This document shows positions 17,618-26,333 of a stretch of 64,000 bases of DNA, in pieces. The number at the start of each line of letters is the position of its first letter. Position 1 is the stretch's first letter. Under the pieces are notes generated by a model, which had not been told where the DNA came from, did no database searches, and saw nothing but the letters and a program-made list of their open reading frames with translations. The stretch is from Bog-473 sp963807675 (GTDB lineage Bacteria; Actinomycetota; Acidimicrobiia; Acidimicrobiales; RAAP-2), in NCBI GenBank assembly GCA_963807675.1, contig CAWECP010000007.1, positions 155,342 to 219,341 on the forward strand. Direction: 5' to 3'. Made by a program: the position numbers and the translations under genes.

Positions 17618-18466
17618 CTACGTCGCCTGTGTCGCCGCCAAAATCACATCGAGCACTGCCTGGTCGGGAGCAGGTGGGCATTCAGCACTTGGAAGCCCTC
17701 GCATTTTGTCCAGGGCCTCTCCGACCATTTTGCCGGTGATGGCTGGACTGTGGGCCGAGATGATGGTCGAGATTTCGAGATCGGACAAACGGTCCACCTC
17801 GGCTCCGAAGCGATCCTCATCGACGAGTCGCAACCAGGGTGCGAGCGCATTGAAGGCGAACATGGTCATTCCGTGAGTCCAGAACTCCTCGTCGAGTTCG
17901 GCGACGTCTCGAGCGAGGTTCTCGGCACCGTCACCGCCAGGCACAGGCGTAGCAAAACTGTCGACGGCCCAGTAGACGCCGGTCTTGGTGTCGAGAAGAC
18001 CGCGAGTTGTCGGGGAGTCGTAAAGCGGGGGGCGCACGACGGCCATCTCGCGATCGCCAGCGTCGAAGGTGACCCCGTCGTCCATCCAACGACAGCGCTC
18101 AAGGGGGAAGTCAAACGCGTTGGTGTGTCGTTCGGTAAGCGCCCAGCTGCATACGAGATTGGCGTTCGGACAGGCCGCCATGACCTCATCGAGATTGCCG
18201 ACGTGGTCGGCGTCCTCGTGCGATATGAAGACCCAACCGACCTCTTGTGGGTCAACCACGGCGAACGCGTCTTCTAGCCAGTTGCGTTTGTTGCGACGCG
18301 AACCGGTGTCGATAAGGACGGGTTGCCCGGCCAGGATGACGGCGGAGTTGATGTACACCGATAGCGGCTGGCCCAGGGCGTGCTGCACCTCGTGGATCAC
18401 GTAGGTGCCCGGTGCGACCTCCGTGGGGTCTTGCCGGTAGGTGGGCTCCGACAGAGTGGTCGACAT
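17618..18466 (-). CDS. Metallo-beta-lactamase-fold protein, ODP/flavodiiron-like
   Basis: A 282-residue MBL-fold protein beginning MSTTLSEPTYRQDPTEVAPG. LSVYINSAVILAGQPVLIDT gives the first strands. The metal site reads FISHEDADHVGNL, where the second His of the classic HxHxDH is acidic; this HxDxDH/HxExDH form is typical of the oxygen-binding diiron (ODP) branch rather than zinc hydrolases. A later Asp-containing strand (GVYWAVDSFATPVPG) and the distal His in IISAHSPAITG complete the set. A role in O2/NO handling or sensing is inferred. ATG 18466 has AAAGGG about seven bases upstream. A copy of the hairpin repeat lies 60 bp upstream. Confidence 0.75.
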   Translation of the reverse strand: MSTTLSEPTYRQDPTEVAPGTYVIHEVQHALGQPLSVYINSAVILAGQPVLIDTGSRRNKRNWLEDAFAVVDPQEVGWVFISHEDADHVGNLDEVMAACPNANLVCSWALTERHTNAFDFPLERCRWMDDGVTFDAGDREMAVVRPPLYDSPTTRGLLDTKTGVYWAVDSFATPVPGGDGAENLARDVAELDEEFWTHGMTMFAFNALAPWLRLVDEDRFGAEVDRLSDLEISTIISAHSPAITGKMVGEALDKMRGLPSAECPPAPDQAVLDVILAATQAT

Positions 18467-18525
18467 GGTCATCCCTTTCCCCCGCCTGGCGCGGCGCGAG
18501 CGACTTTTGGCAGGGTAGACCAAAC

Positions 18526-18544
18526 TGCCCCGGTTCGCCGGAAC
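18526..18544. repeat. Dispersed hairpin repeat, one-mismatch copy
   Basis: TGCCCCGGTTCGCCGGAAC differs at one base from the copies at 5183 and 37597. It lies 60 bp upstream of the metallo-beta-lactamase-fold gene start, between that gene and the aldo/keto reductase. Confidence 0.55.
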
Positions 18545-18915
18545 GTGGGACGGTGAGGCGCGACACGATGGGGATACCGGACGACCCAAAAAGGCTCGTA
18601 CGCTTGTGAGCAGGCGTACGTCTCTCCGAGTCCAGATCCTCGGCGATCTCCCAGATGCGACCAGCGGGTCAGCAAACTGGCGATGCGCATCCCCCACGGC
18701 CGGTCCACTGGCCCACTGAGCGTTACCACGCCCTGCTGAGCAAGCTCGGCGCACGCCGCGGCACCGTTCGGGTACCCCTGCGGCCTGATCTCCCCGTTGG
18801 CAGATGAACCCGTCCCGGTACGGAGTAGGCGCTTCATGCGGATGGCCTGGTCGGGTCGAGCGGTCCTCTGACAGCGGGTTTGTGTGCCGTGCTCGGGACG
18901 GATTGGTGCCGAAGT
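18545..18915. other. Intergenic, nothing identified
   Basis: About 370 bases upstream of the metallo-beta-lactamase-fold gene and downstream of the aldo/keto reductase. Open frames that run through have arginine/proline-rich, family-less translations. No promoter, RNA or repeat other than the hairpin at 18526 is evident. Confidence 0.45.
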
Positions 18916-19851
18916 TCAGTTTCCCGACAGGTGGTCGAGATGTCCGAAGAGTCGTCGAAGACCTTCGACCTCTTCTGTCGTTAGCGGCTGAGAGTTGATT
19001 GACGAGATGTTGTCCTCGAGGTGCCCTGGGTTGCCGGTGCCGGTGAGGACGACGTGACAACCGGGCTCGTGGCGGACGAACCGGTAGGCCGAATCCACCA
19101 CCGACCCGTTGCGACCTGGACGAAGGAATCCGAGCGGGTCATCGAGGTCGATGGCACTTTCGGGGATGTGGCCGTCTTCGACGAGCTGGCAGGCCACTCG
19201 ACGCAACTCGTCGGGTTGGCTGAGGGCCCGCCGCACGGCGAACATGACCTCGACGCCGATGTTCTTCTCTTGAGTCAGGGGGAACACCCGATCGCGTGCG
19301 CTCGGGTTGAGTAGGTTGAATCCGACCATCACCACGTCCCAGCAGTCGTCGAGAAGGGCTCGCTGCAGCATGGTGTGTTTGGGGTCGGCACCGAAACGCT
19401 CGGATATGGCCAGGAACCGCAGGGCACCTTCGGCACGTAGGCGCTGTAGCTCGGGAACAAGCTCGTCCACGCAGTGCCTGTAGAGGCCAACATCGACACC
19501 GTGCAGGTGAAAAACGTCGACCCGATCAGTCCGCAGGCGACGGAGTGAGAGCTGGACGGACTCTCGCAGCGCTCGCGAAGTGAGGGATGCTCCGCCGCCC
19601 TGGGGATGAGCCTTGGTCGATACGACCACCTGGTCGCGCTGCCCCGCGAGTCCTCGCCCCACGATCTCCTCGGTCCCGTAGGCCCGGGCCGTGTCGATAT
19701 AGGTGACGCCGAGCTCCAGCGCTCGTTGGACCAGGCGCACGGACTCCTCCTCGGTGGCGCCCGTGGCTCGGCCCAGGCGACTGTGGCCGCCACAACCAAG
19801 GCCAGCCACGCTCACTTCCAGGCCGGTCCGACCGAGCACAACATTTTCCAT
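18916..19851 (-). CDS. Aldo/keto reductase
   Basis: A 311-residue TIM-barrel reductase beginning MENVVLGRTGLEVSVAGLGC. The four catalytic positions are visible: Asp and Tyr in TYIDTARAYG, Lys in VVVSTKAHPQ, and His in VFHLHGVD. The nucleotide end VVLTGTGNPGHLEDNI near the C-terminus is typical of NADPH-binding AKRs. It should reduce aldehydes or ketones in the cytoplasm; it resembles the broad, uncharacterised YhdN/IolS-like group. ATG 19851 has GGAGG seven bases upstream. It is a single gene between the MBL protein and the cyclase. Confidence 0.85.
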   Translation of the reverse strand: MENVVLGRTGLEVSVAGLGCGGHSRLGRATGATEEESVRLVQRALELGVTYIDTARAYGTEEIVGRGLAGQRDQVVVSTKAHPQGGGASLTSRALRESVQLSLRRLRTDRVDVFHLHGVDVGLYRHCVDELVPELQRLRAEGALRFLAISERFGADPKHTMLQRALLDDCWDVVMVGFNLLNPSARDRVFPLTQEKNIGVEVMFAVRRALSQPDELRRVACQLVEDGHIPESAIDLDDPLGFLRPGRNGSVVDSAYRFVRHEPGCHVVLTGTGNPGHLEDNISSINSQPLTTEEVEGLRRLFGHLDHLSGN

Positions 19852-20024
19852 GGCTACGCCTCCACGTCGCTTTGGGGCTCATGTTGTCGCACCGCCGGGC
19901 TCGAACTCCAAGCTGCCCGGTTCCCCGAGCCTGCCTCGGGGCGCTTACCGCTGCAGGGACGCTTCGGGCTCATTGGCTGGGACGGCTCCCCCTTCGGCAT
20001 CGGCAGTATCGGGCGGTCGCGCGT

Positions 20025-20774
20025 TTACGCCGGCAAAGTCAAGAACACAACATCAACTGGCTCGTCCCGGCCACGAATTGCTACCCGATCGGTCCGGCCT
20101 CCTGGGTACTCCGCCTCAATCAGCGGGTAAAGCGAAGCTGCAAGCACAACCTCGCCCGGCGAGGCGTGAGCCTGAAGTCGAGCACCAACGTTGACGGCAT
20201 CACCGAGGGCAGTGAAGTCCAATACGCTTCCCGACCCCACATTGCCCACGAAGGCGACCCCCGCGTTGGCAGCGACGCCGAGTGGCACTTCGGCGACTTC
20301 CGAGGCCAGTTCAAGAGCGGCCATCGCTGCCTTGCGTCGATATTCGGGGCCAGCGATACCCGGGATGAAGAGACCCATCACTTCGTCGCCAATCAGCTTG
20401 TCCACAATGCCTTCATTGTGAATTAGTACCTTCGTTGCCGTGCCGTAGAACTCGTTCAGACGCTCGGCGAACGTCGTGGCGTCCGAGTGCTCACCCAGAG
20501 CTGTCGAAGCTCGCACGTCGGCGAACACAACTCCGATGTCGATCTCGATGCCACCGGTCGGCAGATGATCGAAGCAGGCCTGACAGATGTTCGTGTTCTT
20601 ACGGGAGGGCTTGCGCCCAACGAGGCCGAGCATTTTGCCGCCCACGCCGCCAAAGGGGTTCAGGCAAAGCTGGCAGCGGGGATCATGAGGAAGCCAGCGA
20701 AAGATCCGTTGCGCGACCTTCAAGGGTTCGTAGCCCTTGACGAGGAGAGCTTCCCAATCGAGTGGTTTCGCCAC
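20025..20774 (-). CDS. Class III adenylate/guanylate cyclase with N-terminal Cys motif
   Basis: A 249-residue protein. An N-terminal segment has two CxxC pairs, CQLCLNPFGG at about residue 34 and NICQACFDH at about 63, a probable zinc or iron site. The catalytic CHD domain follows: IGVVFADVRASTALGEH (metal Asp), DEVMGLFIPG, and LDFTALGDAVNVGARLQAHA, with the TALGDAVN motif that holds the ring-binding and transition-state residues. It likely makes cAMP (or cGMP) in the cytoplasm, with the Cys head as a redox or metal switch (inference). The start is GTG 20774 directly behind GGAGG, so the true start may lie a little downstream. Confidence 0.8.
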   Translation of the reverse strand: MAKPLDWEALLVKGYEPLKVAQRIFRWLPHDPRCQLCLNPFGGVGGKMLGLVGRKPSRKNTNICQACFDHLPTGGIEIDIGVVFADVRASTALGEHSDATTFAERLNEFYGTATKVLIHNEGIVDKLIGDEVMGLFIPGIAGPEYRRKAAMAALELASEVAEVPLGVAANAGVAFVGNVGSGSVLDFTALGDAVNVGARLQAHASPGEVVLAASLYPLIEAEYPGGRTDRVAIRGRDEPVDVVFLTLPA

Positions 20775-20915
20775 CCTCCGAACTATGCCCCCTCAGCGGG
20801 AAAGTCGCTAGGGCCGAGGAGATCGTGCTCAGAAAGGATGGTCAGGGCCGGGCTTTTGGACCACATCTCTCCCTCCCCCTCGGGGGTCAAGGAGGTGGAA
20901 ATTTGGAGGAGCGAA

Positions 20916-21464
20916 CTACGCGCGCCGGCCCAAGAAGTAGAGGAACTCCGTCTGCAGATCTGCTCCCCTCGGCGGTTCCAACCTGGGCCCGAATACCTTT
21001 GGCTGGCGAATCATGGCGTCCATCGGCTTGAGAGTCTCAAAGGCTTGACGGACGAAGTCTTCGTTGAGGTGCTCATCCGCACCGATCGTTCGTGCCAGGT
21101 CCCATGTGTGGACGAGCAGATCCATCGTCATGAACTGGCCGATGACCTGACCCGCAGGGATCTTGCCCGTCGGACCATCCACCTCTGTGGCCGCTGCCTC
21201 GGGGTCTGCGGCGATCTCGCTGATCGCTCGAGAGGCGCTCTCCCAGGCCTGCCTCGGGTCCTCGTCCGCGCCGAGGGGCTCGGATTCCCCGCCCCGGACA
21301 CTGGCGATCACGCCCCGATGATTCTGGACCACGTGAACCACCAGGTCGCGGGCCGTCCAATCGTCGCACGGCGTTTGGGCCTCCCACTGATCTGGGGTCA
21401 CCACTCTGACCCTGGCATCGAAACCGTTCGCGACCAACCGGTAACTGTCTTGCACGTCGCTCAT
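20916..21464 (-). CDS. TIGR03086-family (DinB/mycothiol-type) protein
   Basis: A 182-residue four-helix-bundle protein: TPDQWEAQTPCDDWTARDLV and VHVVQNHRG at the N-terminus, and IGQFMTMDLLVHTWDLART in the third helix. These are the three His/Asp-bearing segments of the TIGR03086 and mycothiol maleylpyruvate isomerase N-terminal family, which binds a metal (often zinc or nickel). Many members are mycothiol-dependent transferases or isomerases typical of Actinomycetota. No partner gene is adjacent. The start at 21464 matches the family length. Confidence 0.85.
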   Translation of the reverse strand: MSDVQDSYRLVANGFDARVRVVTPDQWEAQTPCDDWTARDLVVHVVQNHRGVIASVRGGESEPLGADEDPRQAWESASRAISEIAADPEAAATEVDGPTGKIPAGQVIGQFMTMDLLVHTWDLARTIGADEHLNEDFVRQAFETLKPMDAMIRQPKVFGPRLEPPRGADLQTEFLYFLGRRA

Positions 21465-21595
21465 TGATCGAGACTATGTCGATCTCGACCACGTCGAAAA
21501 GCCGACGTCGTGAGGCATCGTGGGAGAAGCCAGTCTCAGGTAGCCGCTCGGGTGCGCGGCACGTACCGGCTGGCCGAGCGGGTTCCCGTACCTCC

Positions 21596-23059
21596 TCAGG
21601 GTAGCCCGCCGGCGTGTCGCGGGAAGAGGTGCTCGAGTCGCAACAAGAGCGGCTGCGCCGGGCCGCTCGGCACGACGCGTGTCGCGAGCAGCCCGAGGAG
21701 GGCGAAGAATGCTGCGACGAGGAGGGACACCGCGGTGCGGTGACTCGCGCTCCCGTGGACCGTGACCAGGGTTGCCGACACGACGGCCACACCGAGTGCA
21801 GAGCCGACCTGACGCGACGCGGTCAGGACCGCGCTGGCCGAGCCCTCACTGCGGGCGGCCACCGGCCCGGCGGTCCCCGCCAAGGTCGAGGCGACCTGGA
21901 CGATGCGGGCCGAGAGGCCCATCACGAACAGGGAGGCGAGCAACCCGAACAGCGGACCGCGGGCGACGCTGAGTGCGGAGCCGACGAGAGCGAGCAGGCC
22001 GAGCGACAGGCCCGCCGCGAGGGCGCGGCGAGGCCCGAGCGCGGGAACGAGCTTCGAGGCCGGACCGGCCAGGGCGAAGGCCCCGACGGCCTGCGGAATG
22101 AAACACAGCCCCGTCAAGAGCGGACTGAAGCCCCGACCCTCCTGCAGGTAGAGCGCTACGAGTAACACTGCCGCCGCGTTGCAGGCGCCGTAGGCCAGCA
22201 GGCACTCGTTCGCGCCGAGGATGCTCCGATCCTTGAAGAGGTCCAGGTTCAGCAGGGGCGTGGCCGTCTTCCGCTCGCGGATGACGAACGCGATGAGCAG
22301 GACCAGTCCCGTTCCCACTGCCACGGCGGGTTGCGTCGGCTGGAGGGTGTCGCCGGCTCGCGTCACGCCGAGCACGAGCAGGGCCACGCCGCCGGTCGCC
22401 AAGAGGGCTCCGGGGACGTCGAGCCGACCGGAACGGCGCGGCGGATCCGCTGGCAGGAGGCGCCAGGACGCCACGAACAGCACCACGCCGACCGGGACGT
22501 TGACGAAGAAGACGAGCCGCCAGCTCACCTCGACGAGCAGGCCGCCGATCACGGCGCCCGCGGCAAAGCCGGCCGAGGCAACCGCCCCGTACACACCGAG
22601 TGCGTGGCTGCGCTGAGCCTCGTCCGGCCAGCTCGTGACGAGCAGGGAAAGCCCCGCCGGAGCCAGCATGGAGGCACCGAGCCCCTGGATGGCTCTCGAG
22701 GCGATCAACAGCCCCGGCTCCACCGCCAGGCCTCCGGAGACGCTGGCCAGGACGAAGATGCAGATCCCGATCCGGTACAGCCTGGCCCGGCCGAAGAGGT
22801 CGGCGAGCCGGCCGCCGAGGAGGAGGAAGCCACCGAAGGTGACGGCGTACGCGCTCACCAACCACTGCAGGGTCGTCGTCGGGACGCCCAAGCCGTGCTG
22901 AATCGAAGGCAGCGCCACATTGACGATCGTGAAATCGAGGACGACCATGAACTGGGCCATGGCCAAGGTGGCCAGAAGGGCGGGCCTTCCAGTCGGCGTC
23001 CTCGGCGCGCCGCCCGTATTTTCGGAGGAAGGTCCGCTCGTGCCTCCGGTGCTCGACAC
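21596..23059 (-). CDS. MFS exporter of the DHA2 (EmrB/QacA) type
   Basis: A 487-residue transporter with about 14 membrane helices. It has the antiporter motif C-like region GASMLAPAGLSLLV, motif A GGRLADLFGRARLY between TM2 and TM3, and MAQFMVVLDFTIVNVALPSI in TM1, which is the DHA2 signature. It would export hydrophobic drugs or metabolites with proton exchange across the cytoplasmic membrane. I choose GTG 23059, which follows a strong AGGAGG; the frame is open to 23101. No TetR or MarR regulator adjoins. The C-terminus is short and basic. Confidence 0.9.
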   Translation of the reverse strand: MSSTGGTSGPSSENTGGAPRTPTGRPALLATLAMAQFMVVLDFTIVNVALPSIQHGLGVPTTTLQWLVSAYAVTFGGFLLLGGRLADLFGRARLYRIGICIFVLASVSGGLAVEPGLLIASRAIQGLGASMLAPAGLSLLVTSWPDEAQRSHALGVYGAVASAGFAAGAVIGGLLVEVSWRLVFFVNVPVGVVLFVASWRLLPADPPRRSGRLDVPGALLATGGVALLVLGVTRAGDTLQPTQPAVAVGTGLVLLIAFVIRERKTATPLLNLDLFKDRSILGANECLLAYGACNAAAVLLVALYLQEGRGFSPLLTGLCFIPQAVGAFALAGPASKLVPALGPRRALAAGLSLGLLALVGSALSVARGPLFGLLASLFVMGLSARIVQVASTLAGTAGPVAARSEGSASAVLTASRQVGSALGVAVVSATLVTVHGSASHRTAVSLLVAAFFALLGLLATRVVPSGPAQPLLLRLEHLFPRHAGGLP

Positions 23060-23465
23060 TCGGCCTCCTGTGTCGTCCAGCTGAAATTGAACGAAATCCA
23101 CGAAATCGTCTCACTTCGGGCGCTTGGTCGCCGAGACGAAGAACATGGCCTCGGCACCCTCTCGTACCCGGTCCGGTCAAGACGGTGGGATCCGCTCGGT
23201 AACGGTGAGGCCCGGTCGTCCCGCGTGCCCTCGGGCCTTCCCCTGATGGGCGGCGGCCGCTGGGCTCAGGCGGTCTGTGGGGATTTGCTCGGGGCGCTGA
23301 CGGCATTGCCTGCGAGCCCCAACAAGGCGCCGGCGGCGACGAGTCGGGCAGGCTACCTTCGGCGGCTGGCGGCTCCCCGCTGACAGCCGCCCCGAATCAC
23401 GCCGGCGGAACCTGCGCGCGGGCCACTCCAAGCTGGAAGCTTGGGCGACATTGGCCAACTTCAAT
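23060..23465. other. Intergenic, nothing identified
   Basis: About 400 bases upstream of the MFS gene and downstream of the Uma2-like gene. I found no gene, palindrome or RNA structure that I could support. Confidence 0.45.
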
Positions 23466-23969
23466 TCAGAGTTCGGTCAGAGCCCGCGGATCCATCCTGA
23501 GACCGACCGGAGGAAGGACCGTCGCCGTGGCGGCACGCACCATTTCGTGGAAGGTGCCGTTCTCGTTCTGGAACACACTCACCTCGGCGCGCTCGAGATC
23601 CACGATCCAGTACCAGTCGGCGCCGCCCGCGGCGTAAGACCTGATCTTCTTCCCCTGATCGGTGTCACGGGTCGACGGCGAGACCACCTCGACGACCAGC
23701 CACGGCGGCGTCGTCTGGATGGTGTCGTGTCCGGCGCTGCGGTCCACCACCGTGACGTCGGGAACGAAGAGCTCCTCGCCGATCTGCCACCCCGTCTCCG
23801 TCGTGACGTAGTGGGACGGGACGTGTGGAAACAGCGCGACGACGAGCCGGCTGACCACAACGCCGTGTGGCGTCGTCGGAGGATTCACGACGAGACAGCC
23901 GTCGTACTACTCGTGGAATTTCGTCTCGCCCAGGGCGTCGACCATGGTGGTGAAGTCCCGCCGCGACAT
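23466..23969 (-). pseudogene. Uma2-family (DUF820) nuclease-fold gene with in-frame amber codon
   Basis: From ATG 23969 the minus strand reads MSRRDFTTMVDALGETKFHE, then TAG at 23907-23909, then YDGCLVVNPPTTPHGVV in the same frame. Downstream is the Uma2 PD-(D/E)xK-like core: FVPDVTVVDR, PPWLVVEVVSPSTRDTDQGK (the Asp and Glu-Val region) and YAAGGADWYWIVDLE. The reader would expect EYYDG or ELVDG at the stop, so a single base change likely created it. A shorter product could start at GTG 23888 and would lack the first strands. Uma2 proteins are widespread in actinobacteria and cyanobacteria; their function is unsettled. Confidence 0.65.
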
Positions 23970-24149
23970 CGGCGTGCGGAGGGAGCTGCCGGCCTGCACC
24001 TGCACCACGACACTCAGCGTAGTGTTCCCGTTCGCGGATCCTTTGTCGCCAGAGGGGAGTCGGTCCACATCGAAGAACCGTCGCGCCGGGGCGCGGGTTG
24101 GTCGAAGAAGGGGGGAGTGGTCGAGCGGGTCGGGCCCGCCCCGCGCCGG

Positions 24150-26243
24150 TTAACTCTCGAGCTTGGGGATCGACGCCATGAGGTGCTCGGGTACGGCGTC
24201 GTAGTGGTCGTAGGTCACGCTGAACGAGCCGCGCCCGCCGGTGAGGGCGCGCAGATCGACGGCGTAGCGGGTGAGCTCGGCCGTGGGCACCGTCGCCGTG
24301 ACGGTCTGGTAGCCGGCCACGTCGGCGGCGTCGGTGCCGACGATGCGGGCCCGGCGGGAGCTGAGGTCGCCCAGCACGTCGCCCTGGCACTCGTCGGGGA
24401 TGGTGACCTCCAGGCGCGAGATGGGCTCGAGGACGACGGGGCCCGCCTCGGCCATGGCGGCCCGGATGGCCAGCGCGGCCGCCATCTTGAAGCTCACCTC
24501 GTTGGAGTCCACCGAGTGCGCCTTGCCGTCGTCCACCGTCACCACGACGTCGACCACCGGGTACCCGTAGAGGCCCCCGCCGGCGAACGTCTCGTGCACA
24601 CCCTTTTCGACCGCCGGGATGTACTGGCGGGGGATGGCCCCGCCCACGACTTCGTCGCGGAAGGCGAAGCCCTCGCCCCGGGGCAGTGGTTCGAGGCGCA
24701 GGTGGCAGACGCCGAACTGCCCGTGGCCACCGGACTGCTTCTTGTGCTTGCCCTCAGCCTGCGCCGGGCGGGTGATGGTCTCGCGGTAGGGGATGCGCAG
24801 GTCCTCGCGCTCCACGTGGACGTTGCACTTGCGGTCGAGCCGCTCCAGGGTGACGGCCAGGTGCACCTCGCCGCTCACGCCGAGGATGGTCTGGTGCGTC
24901 TCGTCGTCGCGGGTCACCGTCAGCGACGGGTCCTCGTCGCACAGCCGCTGAAGGGCCGACATCAACTTGTCGTCGTCGGCCCGTGTCGCCGGCTTGACCG
25001 CCACCTGCAGCGCCGGGGCGGGCAGCTCGGGCGCCGGCACCGTGACCGGCTGGCCCTTGGGGGCCAGCGTGTCCCCGGTCCGGGTCCCGTTGAGGCGTGG
25101 GATGGCGACGAAGTCGCCCGCGGACACCGAGGTGGCCGGTGCGGTGGCGTGGCCGGCGATGCTCTGCAGCGCGTGCAGGCGCTCCTCTTCGCGCGAGCGG
25201 GAGTTCACCAGCACGGCATCGGGCTGCAGCGTGCCCGAGACCACCTTGCAGAGGGACATTTTGCCGGTGTGGCCGTCGTTGAAGGTCTTGGTCACCGTGA
25301 GGACGGTGGGGCCGGCGGGGTCCGAGGGGATGTCCGCGGTGGTGGTGCCGGCGGTGGCGAGCACCGGCGGCCGCGAGGCCGGGGTGGGGCAGAGCTCCTC
25401 AATCAGGCGGGCCAGCCGGTCCACCCCCACCCCGCTGGCGGCCGAGCAGCAGAGCACCGGGAAGACCGCACCCGACGCCACCCCACCGGCCAGGCTCTTC
25501 TCCAGCTCCGTGTAGTCGAGCGTCTCCCCGTTCAGATAGCGCTCCATGAGGTCGTCGTCACCCACGACGATGCCCTCGACCAGCTGCTCGTGCACGGTGT
25601 GCTCCTCGTCCACCAGGTCCTCGGGGATGGGGCCCTCGTGCCCGGCGGGTGGGACGGTGCCGTCGACGGGGGCGCCGGCGGCCAGGGTGTCGTAGTGGGT
25701 GGCCGTGTCGTCGAGCAGGTCGATGACGCCGTGGAAGTCGGCCTCGTGGCCGATCGGGAGCTCGACCGGCGCCACGCCGGCGCCGAAGGTCTGGCGGATC
25801 TCCTGCAGGGTGCGGTCGAAGTCGGCCCGTTCCCGGTCCAGCTTGTTGACGACGATGACCCGCGGCAGGTCCATCCTGGCCGCCGCCCGCCAGGCGTCCT
25901 CGGTCTGGGCCTGCACCCCGTCGGTGGCGCTGACCACCACCACGGCCAGGTCGACGTTGGCCAGGGCGGTGATCATTTCGCCGGCGAAGTCGGCGTACCC
26001 GGGCGTATCGAGCAGGTTCACCTTGACCCCGTTGACCGTGAACGGCGCCAGGCTGGTCGAGATGGTGAGCTGCCGGGAGACCTCCTCGGGCTCGAAGTCC
26101 ATGACCGTCGAGCCCTTCTCGACCGACCCCCGCCGGGCGATGGCCCCGGTCGTCGCCAGCAGGGCCTCGGCCAGGGTGGTCTTGCCCGCCCCGTGGTGCC
26201 CGACGAGGGCGACATTGCGGATTGCGGTCGGGTCGTGTGGCAC
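24150..26243 (-). CDS. Elongation factor G-like protein EF-G2
   Basis: This 697-residue translational GTPase has G1 GHHGAGKTTLAEALL, the G3 region LLDTPGYADFAGEM, and G4 VVNKLDRERADF. It continues through domain II (GHTGKMSLCKVVSGTL), domain III (VTRDDETHQTILGVSGEVHL), domain IV (SGGHGQFGVCHLRLEPLP) and domain V (ISRLEVTIPDECQGDVLGDL). The G1 loop with GHHGAGKT and the shorter switch regions place it in the actinobacterial EF-G2 (FusA2-like) branch, not the canonical FusA that sits with rpsL/rpsG. It acts on the ribosome in the cytoplasm; the exact step is not established. It is a single gene with no ribosomal neighbours. Confidence 0.9.
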   Translation of the reverse strand: MPHDPTAIRNVALVGHHGAGKTTLAEALLATTGAIARRGSVEKGSTVMDFEPEEVSRQLTISTSLAPFTVNGVKVNLLDTPGYADFAGEMITALANVDLAVVVVSATDGVQAQTEDAWRAAARMDLPRVIVVNKLDRERADFDRTLQEIRQTFGAGVAPVELPIGHEADFHGVIDLLDDTATHYDTLAAGAPVDGTVPPAGHEGPIPEDLVDEEHTVHEQLVEGIVVGDDDLMERYLNGETLDYTELEKSLAGGVASGAVFPVLCCSAASGVGVDRLARLIEELCPTPASRPPVLATAGTTTADIPSDPAGPTVLTVTKTFNDGHTGKMSLCKVVSGTLQPDAVLVNSRSREEERLHALQSIAGHATAPATSVSAGDFVAIPRLNGTRTGDTLAPKGQPVTVPAPELPAPALQVAVKPATRADDDKLMSALQRLCDEDPSLTVTRDDETHQTILGVSGEVHLAVTLERLDRKCNVHVEREDLRIPYRETITRPAQAEGKHKKQSGGHGQFGVCHLRLEPLPRGEGFAFRDEVVGGAIPRQYIPAVEKGVHETFAGGGLYGYPVVDVVVTVDDGKAHSVDSNEVSFKMAAALAIRAAMAEAGPVVLEPISRLEVTIPDECQGDVLGDLSSRRARIVGTDAADVAGYQTVTATVPTAELTRYAVDLRALTGGRGSFSVTYDHYDAVPEHLMASIPKLES

Positions 26244-26333
26244 CTGGTCCTCCGTCCGTACAGCCGGGCCTGACGTGGCTCGTCCGGGGCGATTGTACGA
26301 CCGACCTGCGGCGGTCTGCTCAGGGCCCCGAGG

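Noticed and set aside
3451..23059. A true integron array
   Set aside because: No tyrosine integrase of the IntI type is in the window, the gaps do not show clear RYYYAAC/GTTRRRY cores, and genes are on both strands.
23451..26273. A 940-codon open frame on the plus strand opposite EF-G2
   Set aside because: It is the antisense of a clearly real GTPase gene in very GC-rich DNA, where stop codons are rare in one antisense frame. Its translation is Gly/Arg/Asp/His-rich with no domains.
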